Below are positions 11,958 through 22,135 of a stretch of 64,000 nucleotides of DNA, piece after piece (position 1 is the first letter of the stretch; each line of letters begins with the position of its first letter). Under the pieces are notes generated by a model. The model had not been told where the DNA came from, searched no databases, and saw nothing but the letters and a program-made list of their open reading frames with translations. The translations under genes were made by a program, and so were the position numbers. The stretch is from Tiliqua scincoides (Eukaryota; Chordata; Lepidosauria; Squamata; Scincidae), in contig NC_089822.1 in assembly GCF_035046505.1 (NCBI RefSeq), forward strand, positions 128,088,807 through 128,152,806, in the 5' to 3' direction.

Positions 11958-12113
11958 CAGTGTTACCCTGCACATGCCTGATCTCATCTGATCTCAGAAG
12001 CTAAGCAGGGTCAGGCCTGGTTAGTACTTGGATGGGAGACCACTTGGGAATACCAGGTGCTGTAGGCTTATACCATAGTCTTTCGAGACTGAAGGTTGCC
12101 AAACAGTTGGTGC
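11958..12113 (+). repeat. 5S rRNA-derived SINE (copy 1)
   Basis: The body closely follows vertebrate 5S rRNA: TCTGATCTCAGAAGCTAAGC, then GGTTAGTACTTGGATGGGAG, then CCAGGTGCTGTAGGC. The internal promoter region is recognisable. The tail is CATAGTCTTTCGAGACTGAA then GGTTGCCAA. The 5' end of the 5S sequence is modified (GTTACCCTGCACATGCC), as in the other copies, which marks a SINE family and not a 5S gene. Confidence 0.9.
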
Positions 12114-12659
12114 GCTAGCCTAAGCTGGCTAAAGATATTTTGGGTTAGAGCTGACCTTTGAGCATTAGATTCAAGGCTAGGTTCAAGGCTGCCCCCAAAC
12201 TGTGAACCTGATCCTTCAACCATCTAGAATAAGTAGACAATTTAATTCCTGTATCACATATCTCCTTGTTAATAGGACCTCTGACTTCATCAGATTTATT
12301 TTTAGCTTCTCAGCCCTATCCAGCCCATTACTAACTCCAGACTCCAACTCAGGAGTCCCACAGCCTCCTTGGCTGATAATGGAAGATAGAGTTGGGTGTC
12401 ATCTGCATTAGTGATGCCCAACCCCAAATTCCTGAATGATCTCCCCCTGTGATTTCAGGTAGCTGTTAAAAAGCATGAGGAAGGGGCACTACCCAGAACC
12501 CATCTTCAAGGAAGGATTGGCACCACTATTGAATGGTGCATTGATGTCTGAGAATCAGAAGTTAACTGAACATTCAAAACATTTCTACAAAGGGGAAGCT
12601 CACATAGATAAAGGTTTGTAATTCAGAAAATACAGAAAGAAACAGACGCTGGAATTATT

Positions 12660-12905
12660 CTGGTTAGAATGTATCATTTATTTATTTTATTTTTTCACAT
12701 TTTTATACTGGCCTTCCTCCAAAGAGCTCAGGGCAGTGTTCACAGTTGCTCCCCTCCTGTTATCCTCACAACAACCCTGTGAGGTAGGTGAGACTGAGAG
12801 AAAGTGACTGGGCCAAGGTCACCCAGGAAGCTTTGTGACCGAGGGGGGATTTGAACCTGGATCTTCTAGGTCAAAGTCCACCTCACAAACCACTATACAA
12901 CTGGC
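12660..12905 (-). repeat. Sauria-type tRNA-derived SINE
   Basis: On the minus strand: head with CCAGGTTCAAATCCCCCCTC (box B), then GGTGACCTTGGCCCAGTCAC, then CTCACCTACCTCACAGGGTT and GTTGTGAGGATAACAGGAGG. It ends in an A-rich tail at 12670-12690. Nearly full length. Confidence 0.85.
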
Positions 12906-12910
12906 ATTAT

Positions 12911-13157
12911 TGGCTACATAACCCCATGAAACAGAAAGGGGAGGATAAAGAGCCTCCTTCCCACTCTTTGGGATTGCCAGCTCTTTAAGTTACATATCCT
13001 GGATTGTAGTCAGCAAAAAAGAAAGATGATTGGTTTGCTGCATGGTTTGTACATGATGATGTGATGATGTTGTGTGTGTGGTTCTTGTATTTGTATTTCA
13101 CAGGTTCCAAGGCTCAGACAGGGCTGCTGGCTTCCAAAAAGAGTGTTCCCTGGATGG
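12911..13157. other. Unassigned intergenic sequence
   Basis: No recognisable feature apart from a short GT-rich patch near 13065-13082. Confidence 0.4.
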
Positions 13158-13165
13158 GTTGGGTT

Positions 13166-13983
13166 CAGTGGCATAGCTAAGGGGGTGCAGGGGGTAGCGG
13201 TTGCACCGGGCATCAAGCTTTAGGGAGGCAACAAGCTGAGCTTGACACTAGTGACCAAAATTGTGAAAATCTTGGTATACCATCAAATTATATATCATTG
13301 GAAAGGTAATTTAATGCACAATGCAATGAAATAAACTGCATTGGAATATCTTTATTCTATCAAATGTTATGGCCAATTAACTAGAAGATGAAAATGCAAT
13401 GGCCTTATGGAACAAAAAGTGGATTTCTTTAACTCAGGACAGACCTATGAGACTGATTGTTCTGAGAACCAATGACATGTTATTATGTTATTGACATACT
13501 GCAATGACATGTTATTATGATACAGCATGGAACCAATAAGGCAGTATGAGTCAGCTCTCTTTTCCATGTATCATAATAGAGGTACCCCTGCTAACTGGAT
13601 AAAAAGGCACTTTTTCCAAGTGGCCCTGCTCTTATATTTAGCAGGGGGAGAATAACCGTCCCTCTTCTCCCCAGCACAGTGTCTTGAACCAATCAGGGGC
13701 ATACTTTTTATTCATTTACTTAATTAAATTTGATTTTTGTCTTGGGGGGGGGGCTACAAATCTTCTTTGACCACAGGTAGCAGATAGATGCCTTAGCTAT
13801 GCCACTGACTGGGGGGAGGCAGCAGAGCAAGTGGGTGGCAAGCTGCTGGGGGGAAGGAGGTGGATTTTCCCATTTTCACTTTTTAAAAAGCCTGGGTGTG
13901 ACATTACTTCCGGTTGTGACATCACTTCCAGGGCATCATTTTGAGTTTGGCACTGGGCTACACGATCATTAGATATGCCACTG
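13166..13983. mobile_element. Non-autonomous hAT element, CAGTGGCATAGCTAAGG family (copy C)
   Basis: 818 bp from CAGTGGCATAGCTAAGGG to TTAGATATGCCACTG. Flanks GTTGGGTT (13158-13165) and GTTGGGTG (13984-13991) match 7 of 8. A second family end, TTAGCTATGCCACTG, sits inside at 13791-13806, so a related element is probably nested or fused. The middle shares a block with the 41.6-kb copy. Confidence 0.8.
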
Positions 13984-14150
13984 GTTGGGTGCTGCCTGGA
14001 TGGGATGGGATGAATGCCTTCTTCTTCCTGCTATAGATGTGCTAGCATGGAGGACTAAGCCTTTCACTTAAGGCTTATTGTTTAAGCTTTCAGACTTATT
14101 GCTTGAGGTGAAGGAATTGTTCAGGGACTTGGAAATGAGGAGTTGCTACA

Positions 14151-14443
14151 CAGTGGCATAACTAAGGGATCTGGCACCCAAGGATACAATAATTTTAACA
14201 CCCCCCTGTGGTGTTAACACCCCTGTGGGCCAGATACCCAGAATACCCCCTGAGGGCATCTGGGAGGTATTCTGAGGCTCAGGGAGACCGGGTGCAGCCT
14301 CCTCATGCCTCAGAACTCATCCTGGGCACCCCTCCAAGTGCCTGTCTGCCTCAGGATCCACACTCAGGGGTGCACATTGGCACCCCGTCAAGGCATGGTA
14401 TCCGGGGCATTGTACCCCTCTGCCCCTCTTAGCTATGCCACTG
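14151..14443. mobile_element. Short hAT MITE, CAGTGGCATAACTAAGG family (copy D)
   Basis: 293 bp with clean terminal inverted repeats CAGTGGCATAACTAAGG and CTTAGCTATGCCACTG. Flanks TTGCTACA and CTGCCACA match 6 of 8. Internal deletion relative to copies A-C. Confidence 0.85.
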
Positions 14444-14599
14444 CTGCCACATCACCACAATGTTCTGCCATCACCTTCTACTTTCTCTTTTGGTCTTCTG
14501 CTACAGAAACTTTGGAGGGTAGTTGTGCAAGAACTACACATGTATATTTCCACTGTACACAGTAGTATGTCAAGGTTTTTTTTTTTTTTTTACAATGCT

Positions 14600-14708
14600 G
14601 TGAAGTAATGTATTTATACACACACATATGTATTTACCCTTCCTCAGAGCAGCACAATATATATGATTCCTCCGTTTATCTTCACAACAATCCTGTGAGG
14701 GAGGTTAG

Positions 14709-14752
<44 letters not shown>

Positions 14753-14855
14753 CCAATAACATCCAATGAGCTTTGACATTGTGCAGGGATTTGAACCCAT
14801 GTCCCCTTGGTCCTTGTGCAATACTCTATCTACTATACCACATTGCCTCCTTAGT
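14600..14855 (-). repeat. tRNA-derived SINE with embedded GA microsatellite
   Basis: On the minus strand the box-B-like GGGTTCAAATCCCTGCACAA heads the element, and TCTAACCTCCCTCACAGGAT plus GTTGTGAAGATAAACGG follow. A GA tract of about 36 bp (14713-14748) has grown inside the conserved CTCAGTC region. Confidence 0.75.
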
Positions 14856-14861
14856 AGTCAT

Positions 14862-15635
14862 GATACACAAGTGTAGGCAGAAAGTAGACATGGTCCACCA
14901 GGGAACCACTGGTCAGTTTGTAGTGGACCACCTATAAGGTTACCAACTTTTGATCCTAGCAGTATTAACATGATCAGGCTTATCTTCATTCCATGAACAG
15001 CTTAGTTTGTGGATTTCTGCATATCACTCCTCCGTTAAAAGGACAGGAGTGGGACTTTTTCTGGCTAGTTGACTTCCCTAACCAACCAGTGCTACTAGTG
15101 CTTTGATTTTTGCAATGCATGTTGAATTATGGTGATCTGGTCTGATCTAGCAAGGCACTTCTTAAGCAAAAGTGCATGCTCAGGTTCACTTAACACTGAT
15201 TAGCTTTGCCTGACTTAAAAAAAAAATCTGACTTTGTAGAAACTTCACAATCTTGCAGTTGTCTGACTGCCCAGTTTTTAATAAATGAAATAAAATTATG
15301 GCAACTGGCCCAAATGTTTTTGGTTTTTTTTAGGGTTAGCAGTGTTTAATCCAGCAGAAACTTGGCATAACTTAGCACACTTTTTTTTAAAGATGTATTT
15401 GTTGACATGCCTTAGGACCATCCATAAAGTATGTCACACTTTAAAAATAAAACATTTTTTCATTCCATCCATTCTCTATCTTTTGCCTCATCTTAACCAC
15501 TACACAGTTGGCCACTATTTTGCTCCCCCTCCCTTCTTGATGCATGCTGTACATGGGTAGCTACCTAATTACAGTACTTACTGCATTTTTATCTTGCCTT
15601 TCTTCCCCTGGGGGGACCTATTTACACTGCAATTC
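14862..15635. other. Unassigned intergenic sequence
   Basis: AT-rich, no recognisable feature. Confidence 0.4.
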
Positions 15636-15639
15636 TGTG

Positions 15640-15722
15640 CACACTATCCTGAGAGTAAGTATCCTGAGAGCCACTGAATACAACAGGACATACATCTGAG
15701 TAAATATGCATCAGGTTGTACT
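15640..15722. repeat. 85-bp palindromic repeat (AAGTAAGTCCC family)
   Basis: Diverged copy of the short inverted-repeat family described in the findings: GAGAGTAAG ... GGACATACATCTGAGTAAAT. Confidence 0.5.
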
Positions 15723-15725
15723 GTT

Positions 15726-16365
15726 AGAAGATGGAAGGTTTTGATAGTTCAAAGCATGGTTGCACAGAAGTCCCCAGAGGAAACCAGCTACACCCTTTCT
15801 ACTTGTAGCAAAACTACTTCCAAAAAGGCAGTGAATTCTCTGCTTTAACTTCTGAGAGTGGTGCTTTCTAGGCATGTACAGATAGACCCAAATGCACCCT
15901 CTCTACACTACCATGTATATGTAAAGGAGCATGATCCTGTTTAATGTAAACAATGACCATACATTAAATACCATACAGTTATGATTTGCTACTGTACTAA
16001 AGGCAATTATATTCCTAGTCTCACTGATACATAAAATTCCAGGTAAAGGGACATCTCTTGTTGCTGAAATCATATACATACTTGTATTGTCCTTCCTCAG
16101 ACACCTGCGCTGAGTTTCCATCTTATGGGGATCCAGTGCAGCCTTGTAGTCCGTGGGGGTGGGGGGGGGGGGGGAGGGAATAAGTTTTACATCCGAAAAC
16201 TTTGGTAGAAACTCTGCCATCAGGAGGGGGCATTTGCAACCCCAAATCTAGGGAAACTAGGGACCCCTTCCTCACCAAACTTCCTGTCTAAGGCAAGCCC
16301 AAAAGGCCAGGGTTCTTTCAGCATGGCCTCCAAAGAGTTCAGGGATCTCCTCGTCACCTTATTCT
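15726..16365. other. Unassigned intergenic sequence
   Basis: G-run at 16155-16178. Nothing else recognised. Confidence 0.4.
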
Positions 16366-16420
16366 AGCTTTACAACAACCCTGTGAGTAGGTTATGGTGA
16401 GAATGACTGGCCCTGTGCAT
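16366..16420 (-). repeat. Sauria-type SINE fragment
   Basis: TTTACAACAACCCTGTGAGT followed by AGGTTATGGTGAGAATGACTG is the conserved middle of the family on the minus strand. Confidence 0.5.
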
Positions 16421-16504
16421 CTCAGGGATATTTATGTATGAAGAGGAATGTGATCATTGGTCTCCTCAGTCCTTGAGTAACACCACTGGTTTCTCTTTGT
16501 TAAC

Positions 16505-16612
16505 TCTCCATTGTAAGGATAAACTGTGAACTCCTTGGGGCAGGGACTTGCCTTTTTCTTACTTGGGTAAAGTGCCATGCACTTTGTTATACTATGCTTG
16601 AACCATCCAAGG
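16505..16612 (+). mobile_element. L2-like LINE 3' tail
   Basis: GTGAACTCCTTGGGGCAGGG then CTTGCC and AAAGTGCCATGCACTTTG match the tail type seen at 6.1 and 60.7 kb. Confidence 0.5.
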
Positions 16613-16625
16613 CAATAATCTATAT

Positions 16626-16988
16626 CAGTGTTTCTCAAACTGTGGGTCAGGACCCACTAGATGTGTCACGAGCCAATTTCAGGTGGGTCCCCATTCATTT
16701 CAATATTTTATTTTTAATATAGTAGACTTGATGCTTCCATGGTATGTGACTGCATTTGGGGAAATGTTACACATCTGTACTTTTAACATGCTACTAAGTA
16801 TATACTTTTAACAATGATATTCAGTGGGGCTTCTTCCTGGGTATGTGTGGGTAGGATTGCAGCCTAGGATTGTAAAACATTTTCCTGCTTGGTGATGTCA
16901 GTTCCAGTCATGGCATCACTTCCTATGGGTCCTGACAGATTTTGATTCTAAAAAGTGGGTCCCTGTGCTAAAGGTTTGAGATTCACTG
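16626..16988. mobile_element. hAT MITE, 362-bp CAGTGTTTCTCAAAC family (copy 1)
   Basis: From CAGTGTTTCTCAAACTGTG to GTTTGAGATTCACTG. Flanks ATCTATAT and ATCTAGAA match 6 of 8. It contains the internal TAGTAGACTTGATGC and GATGTCAGTTCCAGTCATGG blocks shared by the copies at 33.1, 50.4 and 59.3 kb. Confidence 0.9.
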
Positions 16989-16996
16989 ATCTAGAA

Positions 16997-17728
16997 AAGT
17001 AGCCAGCCCACCCCACCAACCTCACCATATATTGAAACAAAACTTGCAGGAAATATAAAACATGATGGAGAAACTACTCCTCTGCTATTCAACATACACT
17101 TCTGGAGCTCTCTCATTCTTGCTGTTTTGTAAATCACACACGCACATTTGTGCCTATACCCATGTAATGTGCATATATGCTCGTAAGCACATTTCCCAGG
17201 GAGTCAGCCCCCTGATATGCACTGCTTGGCTGCCTCAGTCCTAGTAGATGATCTGTGTTCTCAATCCACTCCCTTCTGCAGGCCAATAGATGGCGCCTCT
17301 GCACAAGGCAGCTCTCAGCAGCCAGAAAAGGTGGGGGATAGTGATTTCCATGCAGCAGCTGAAAGGAAACCTTCACCTTTCCTGTTTCTCAGCTGCTGTG
17401 ACAGGGCATGATGGAAATGAAACAACACAACTTTCAGGGCCTGGGGAACAATCAGAAGCGAGGGCTGTGGATGCAAAGGGAACAGACTGCTGTTCATTTA
17501 ATACTAGTGGTGTAGAAAGGAGAATTAGAGCAGTTCTTTACCACGCATGACAAGCTGCACCTGCCAAAATGCCCTCTTTTGTGCAAGGGTGAAAGATATG
17601 GCAGGCCTGACTTCCTTTGCACCTGGCCACTCTCTCATCAGATGCCTGTTGTAGTCCTATCCCTGAAGCTAAGCAGGTAGATTGTCAGCACATGCGTAAG
17701 AGGCCGAGTAAGAACTACATAGGTGAAA
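16997..17728. other. Unassigned sequence containing a CTCF-like motif
   Basis: No repeat or exon recognised. See the separate entry at 17283. Confidence 0.4.
17283..17297 (+). promoter_or_regulatory. CTCF-like motif
   Basis: CCAATAGATGGCGCC fits the CTCF core consensus with one deviation (A where C/G is usual at position 4). It lies about 8 kb upstream of the SMUG1 promoter. Motif-only evidence. Confidence 0.45.
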
Positions 17729-17850
17729 TGGTTGGCAACCTTCAGTCTCGAAAGACTATGGTATAAGCCTACAGCATCTGGTATTCCCAGGCGGTCTCCC
17801 ATTCAAGTACTAACCAGACCTGACCCTGCTTAGCTTCTGAGATCAGATGA
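17729..17850 (-). repeat. 5S rRNA-derived SINE (copy 2, 5'-truncated)
   Basis: The minus strand shows TCTGATCTCAGAAGCTAAGC, then TTAGTACTTGAATGGGAGAC and the GTCTTTCGAGACTGAAGGTT tail. It ends abruptly at 17850, where an 85-bp palindromic repeat begins. Confidence 0.85.
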
Positions 17851-17920
17851 CAGAAACAAGTCCCATTGCACTCAATGGGGGCTTACACCTAGGAAAGTGT
17901 GAAAAGGATCACAGCCTGTG
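17851..17920. repeat. 85-bp palindromic repeat, half copy
   Basis: AAGTCCCATTGCACTCAATG then GGGGCTTACACCTAGGAAAG is the central inverted core of the family. Confidence 0.6.
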
Positions 17921-17929
17921 AATTCCTTG

Positions 17930-18195
17930 AAGGGAGGTGGGAGCACATCATCTCCTGCTATCCGGGGACCTTTAAAAAGTGACAACCCTCTTATATTTAG
18001 CAGGTGGATGCAAATGTTCCTATTTACTCCAGAATAGCATCCCCACTCTTTCCCACAACCGTTCTGGTGTCTCCCTTCTGTTTCTTTTCAGATTGTGAGT
18101 TCCTTTGGGACAAGGAAACATCATCTCATTTTTCTTGTGATGTAAACCACTTTAAGTCTTTTGCTGAAAAACAGTACTGCGTATAAATGTTTTAC
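17930..18195 (+). mobile_element. LINE (L2-like) 3' end
   Basis: Shares TATATTTAGCAGG with copy C at 13.6 kb and the 3' tail GATTGTGAGTTCCTTTGGGA with the repeats at 26.7 and 42.5 kb. It ends GTAAACCACTTTAAG...GTATAAATG. No open frame. Confidence 0.5.
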
Positions 18196-18834
18196 ACATA
18201 ATAGCACTCACAACAAATATGATTCCACAAGTAGTATTGAGTTTAGTTAGCTCTTAAGTGATGCTACAGAGTCCAAATAAGGAATGATTACTGTTAAGCA
18301 ATCATCTTTTTTCTGAGATTTAGAATGGAGATGAATATTTCCACCAGGGCTGGACACAAGATCTCCTGGCCAAACACCAGTGTGCAAGAGACCCCACTCC
18401 TTACTGAGTGGGCACGAGCTGTCACACCTACTGCTCATCTTCATTCTGCTCTGTAGAAAGGAAGGGATGGTCAAAGACCTGTGGAGAGGAGTGTGGGCCA
18501 GAGTATCTCAAACACTCTAGCCTACCACTCCATTCTCCTTTCCTTTCTGAATCTAGGAAGCAGGACAAAGAGGAGTAGGGGAGGCAGGCCCCTCTCACCA
18601 ATCTGCTGCCCAAAGCAACCACTTCAGTCAGCTTCATGAATGGGCCAGGCTTGGTTTCCACACACTCCCATTTCAACCTCTGTTTGCACGGGAGGAACTG
18701 TTTGATAAATCCTTATCTAGAAATGGGGTGGCCTAGTCTCAAGTTTTGTCCCCACATTTTTGGGTTTTAGCTTCATTTTCATAAATTGTAGGAAAAGGAG
18801 TCAAATCTCACAAGGAGGAGCCAGAATCAGAGGG
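18196..18834. other. Unassigned intergenic sequence
   Basis: No recognisable feature. Confidence 0.4.
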
Positions 18835-18946
18835 ATGGCATTTGCATAGCCGTACCTTGAGGAGGCCTCCCCACCACAGGATGCTGTGCACACCCCATTG
18901 ACATGGCTGCACCGACACTGGAAAATTGGATAGGATTGGGCCCTTA
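18835..18946. repeat. GGGCCCAATCC-type MITE, partial
   Basis: CCTTGAGGAGGCCTCCCCAC, then the right end ACTGGAAAATTGGATAGGAT followed by TGGGCCC. The left half is missing. Confidence 0.7.
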
Positions 18947-18954
18947 TTTGTTTA

Positions 18955-19015
18955 CAGTATTTATAAATTTATACCCTGCTTTATCTCCCTAATGGGCATT
19001 CAAAGCAGATTTTGA
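18955..19015 (-). repeat. SINE tail fragment
   Basis: TTTATAAATTTATACCCTGC then TTTATCTCCC resembles the 3' end of tRNA-derived SINEs read in reverse. Confidence 0.35.
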
Positions 19016-19095
19016 ATTCAAATTGTTTTTGAAATGAGTTCATCATTTCAAAGCCTGATGAAGTCCAGAGCGAACCTGCAGGTACAGAAATGGAG

Positions 19096-19178
19096 ACTTT
19101 CTAATATCCAGAAATTTACGATATCTGGCAACAATATCTGGGTTGCCAGATGTAATAATTTTCTGGATATTAGAAAGT
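19096..19178. repeat. Hairpin with 37-bp arms
   Basis: Arms 19096-19132 and 19142-19178 are reverse complements at 33 of 37 positions around a 9-nt spacer. The outer 18 bp (ACTTTCTAATATCCAGAA) pair perfectly. It may be a small MITE. Confidence 0.85.
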
Positions 19179-19712
19179 ATTTACAATATATTGTATTTCC
19201 AATATAAATTGTTATGGAAATCGCATTCTCTTTTCTACACAATTGGGGTCTTGTGTTTTGTTTTTGTCCTGTGGTTCCTGTGGGACCATATCCCCTTTTT
19301 GGTTTGTCCACCTCTCTCCCACCACCTCCACCTCCTGATCTGCCAGTCACCGTACTCTTAAGCTCCACCCTCTGAGTCATAAGATTGAGCCTCAGTAGAT
19401 GTGGTAACCTTACCTAGGATTGGTCTTATATGTTTGGCAAGAGTGAGATGCATATGCAAGACCATTTAGGATGAAGACAAGCATAATATTGTATAAGTGA
19501 ATAAGTCACGGTGTGTCTCTTAGCTTTGTGTGAATCCCCCCTCCTTCCACCTTCACAACTGAAATGGCTGATGTGCTTACCAGGAAGCCAAATTCTGCAT
19601 CAGATGTGCCCATCTCCCATGCTTCCAGTGAAAATGAATAGAAACCGCAATGAAAATTCTTTGAATGTTTTATTCATTCCAAGCTAAACAAGCCGGTGGA
19701 TTAGTACATTGG
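19179..19712. other. Unassigned intergenic sequence
   Basis: No recognisable feature. Confidence 0.4.
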
Positions 19713-19861
19713 TTGGTTGGCAACCTTCAGGCTCGAAAGACTATGGTAGAAGCCTGCAGCACCCAGTATTCCCAGGCGGTCTCCCATCCAAGTATTAACC
19801 GGGCCTGACCCTGCTTAGCTTCTGAGATCAGACAAGATCAGGCATCTGCAGGGTAACAGTT
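19713..19861 (-). repeat. 5S rRNA-derived SINE (copy 3)
   Basis: Minus-strand copy with the modified 5' end (GTTACCCTGCAGATGCC), TCTGATCTCAGAAGCTAAGC and the AGTCTTTCGAGCCTGAAGGT tail. Near full length. Confidence 0.9.
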
Positions 19862-20324
19862 AGAATGGGGGTCAATTTTGGGTGTTCCCATTTGCACTCA
19901 TTTATTCTCCCTCCCCCTGAAAAACAGAAATAGATAAATAAATAAATAAAAACACTTGCTGAAAATAATGCCTCATCACTACGTTTGTTGCAGTAGCAAA
20001 AGTTTTGTACCCCAGTCTCCTTCTGGTAGGCACGATTTTTTAAAATGCTTAATGATGCCAGGTTGTCCAGGGCAATGTTGGTAAAAAATTGGCTGCTATG
20101 TGTGGTGGAGAAACAAATGGGGATACCGCAAATGGGGCTCGATCAGGTAATTCTGAGCCCTTTAACACTCCCAGTCATCCCGTGAATTCCTTTTGCTTTT
20201 TCATAGTATAAACTCAAGAATTCCTTTTGCTTTTTCATTGTGTATCTATGGATGCAGCATTTTTTTGAACACTGGCAGTGATTGGAGGGGGTTGTACTCA
20301 TTATTTTAACTAGATTCATTAGCA
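19862..20324. other. Unassigned sequence with a 20-bp direct repeat
   Basis: GAATTCCTTTTGCTTTTTCA occurs at about 20183 and again at about 20218, a small local duplication. Nothing else recognised. Confidence 0.5.
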
Positions 20325-20522
20325 CCAGTGTGGTTAGCGTGATAGACTAGGTGCAAGGAGACCTAAGTTCAAATCCTCTTTCAGCCATGACACTGGGTTT
20401 GCATCTTTGCTGGGTTTGTGTGATTCTGCAACCTCACCTACCTCACAAGGTTGTTGTGAGGATAAAGGAAGGGAAGAACCTTATATGCCACCCTGAGTTC
20501 TTTGGAACAAATAATTAGTATT
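20325..20522 (+). repeat. Sauria-type tRNA-derived SINE
   Basis: Box A region GTGTGGTTAGCGTGATAGAC, box B AAGTTCAAATCCTCTTTCAG, then CTCACCTACCTCACAAGGTT and GTTGTGAGGATAAAGGAAGG. Near full length. A tRNA gene was ruled out because no cloverleaf can be drawn and the SINE body follows. Confidence 0.85.
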
Positions 20523-20529
20523 AGTGCTA

Positions 20530-20690
20530 CTTACCATGTTTATATATCACTTTGGAGTATGGAAAACATTTCTTGTGGATTTTCTTAGCAATTCTTACAA
20601 CCACCTTGTAAGGTAGGTCAGTATTGTCCTCCCACATATTGCAGAGGGGCTAGTTCAAATCCTCTAGGCAGGAGCAAGGAACTGCCTGTA
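20530..20690 (-). repeat. Possible MIR-like SINE relic
   Basis: ACAACCACCTTGTAAGGTAG then GTCAGTATTGTCCTCC resembles the reverse of the MIR core. Weak. Confidence 0.3.
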
Positions 20691-20699
20691 AGTGCTCAA

Positions 20700-21377
20700 G
20701 AGCTCTATTCCTTTTGTTGTGTAGAGTTGGAGTGGCGTCACTTGTTCTCAGGTTGCCTTATTGATTTTTGGAAACAGTTCATTTATAACCATTGGGTAGT
20801 TGAACTTTCACCCTGTCATTTCCTTGTGATGTTTCTGGGAATTGCGGGAGAGAGGGCTTTGGGGCTTATTTAAAAGGAGGTTACAGGAGGAGAATGACAG
20901 GCAAGGCATGCTGGTGCCTTGCTGTGTGCTGCTTGACTTCCTGTTAGGGTCTTGCAAGGACAGCCAGATAGTGCAGAAGGTAGCACCAGCTGCAGGTGAT
21001 TCCCTTGGACAGACAAAAGCTGGCAAGATTGTAGTTTTGTAGTGGCAAAATTAGTTTGTCTTTGGCCGCTTGGCTTTGTTCAGAGATGTTCCCTGATCTC
21101 TAGGTCTCCTTCAGTGAGGAAGCGAAACTCTGTTGTGTCATGCTCCTTTTGCAGGCGGAGCTCCAAAATGAAATCAGAAAGGAGAGGTTACAGCAAGATG
21201 CTGGGGTATTTATTGATGACTAAGAAATAACAGACAAGCCGGTGCTGTCTAGTGGATGCTGCAGTGGATTGAAGCCTAAAAGATGCTCAGACCTTGTTTC
21301 AAGAAGGTTTTGGAAGTCTTCAGAAGAAGGAGACAGGCAGCTACCTAGAATGTGGGTGTTAAGGCTCTACAGTTCTA
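20700..21377. other. Unassigned intergenic sequence
   Basis: No repeat or exon recognised. Open frames of about 60-70 codons here lack support. Confidence 0.4.
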
Positions 21378-21408
21378 ACTTTTGATCCATGAAGCTACCT
21401 TACACTGA

Positions 21409-21925
21409 GGGCCCAATCCCATACAACTTCCCAGTACTGGTACAGCTGCAATGTAGCCCTGAGGTAAAGACAGTGGTGTCGCTGGGGCTGTGGGTTGCAC
21501 CACGCGATGTGCACGGAGGCGTGTAACACCACTATTGGCCAAAATTGTTAAAATCGTGGACTTGAGGAATAATACCATCATGTTGTATATAATTCAATGT
21601 GTAATTTCATGCAGAATGCAATGAAACAAACCATATTTAAATATCTCTATTCTATCAAAAGTTATAGCCAAAAAAACTAGCAGGGGTAGGATGATGATGC
21701 ATTGCCATGCCCAAAACCCGAGGTGTTGCCCCTCCCATGGGGTTGATGCACTGGCCTCCGGCACTGGGTGAGACAAACCTTAGTGGCACGACTGGGTAAA
21801 GGAACAAATGTTCGCTTATCTTGAGGAGGTCTTTGTGACAGTTCCCCATCACTGCATGCAGCACGCAGCACATGCTCAGTTGGCTAGCTGCATCAGTGCT
21901 AGGAAGTTGGTCAAAATTGGACCCT
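21409..21925. repeat. GGGCCCAATCC-type MITE interrupted by hAT copy E
   Basis: Left part 21409-21470 (GGGCCCAATCCCATACAACT...) and right part 21795-21925 (...CAGTGCTAGGAAGTTGGTCA then AAATTGGACCC) form one inverted-end element of about 190 bp once the hAT insertion is removed. Confidence 0.75.
21471..21794. mobile_element. hAT MITE, CAGTGGTGTCGCTGGGG family (copy E)
   Basis: 324 bp, from CAGTGGTGTCGCTGGGG to AGTGGCACGACTG. Flanks GGTAAAGA (21463-21470) and GGTAAAGG (21795-21802) match 7 of 8. The interior is related to the ends of copy A. Confidence 0.85.
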
Positions 21926-22135
21926 GAGTGATACTTGGTTCCTGGAGCCCAGTGCTTACTGCCAACTCTGCTGGGTGGCAGATTTCCAAGGTCTCAGGCA
22001 GATTAGGCTTTACTAAGCTCTATTACTGGAGGGCCTTTCAATTGGAGTTGACAGGGATTGAACCAGAGACTTTCTGCGGCAAGGCAAAGCATCTGCTCTA
22101 CCAGCGGGCTATTCCTTTTCCAGATGTTCTTTTGC

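Larger units (their letters stand above)
10905..12600 (-). mobile_element. L2-like LINE fragment, split by two younger insertions
   Basis: The minus strand encodes GLPMKTVQKLQLVQNSA (within 11785-11973) and then RAFSVEAPILWNLLL (within 11628-11810), both hallmarks of the L2-type ORF2 C-terminus. A 3' UTR follows to about 10905. The copy is disabled, with the two pieces in different frames. It is interrupted by a retroelement at 10947-11454 and a 5S SINE at 11958-12113. The part beyond 12114 is less certain. Confidence 0.65.
21378..22135 (-). repeat. tRNA-derived SINE, split by a MITE that is itself split by a hAT element
   Basis: The head on the minus strand is CGCTGGTAGAGCAGATGCTT (box A) and CTCTGGTTCAATCCCTGTCA (box B), within 22040-22115. 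The body runs down to about 21926. The 3' end, CTCAGTGTAAGGTAGCTTCA, reappears at 21385-21408 beyond the inserted block. Confidence 0.65.

Noticed and set aside
11958-12113. Functional 5S rRNA gene
   Set aside because: The 5' end is altered in the same way in all four copies and a foreign 3' tail is attached. This marks a SINE family.
20325-20400. tRNA gene
   Set aside because: Boxes A and B are present, but the cloverleaf does not close and the sequence continues into a SINE body.
22040-22115. tRNA gene on the minus strand
   Set aside because: A good box B, but the acceptor stem does not pair and a SINE body follows.
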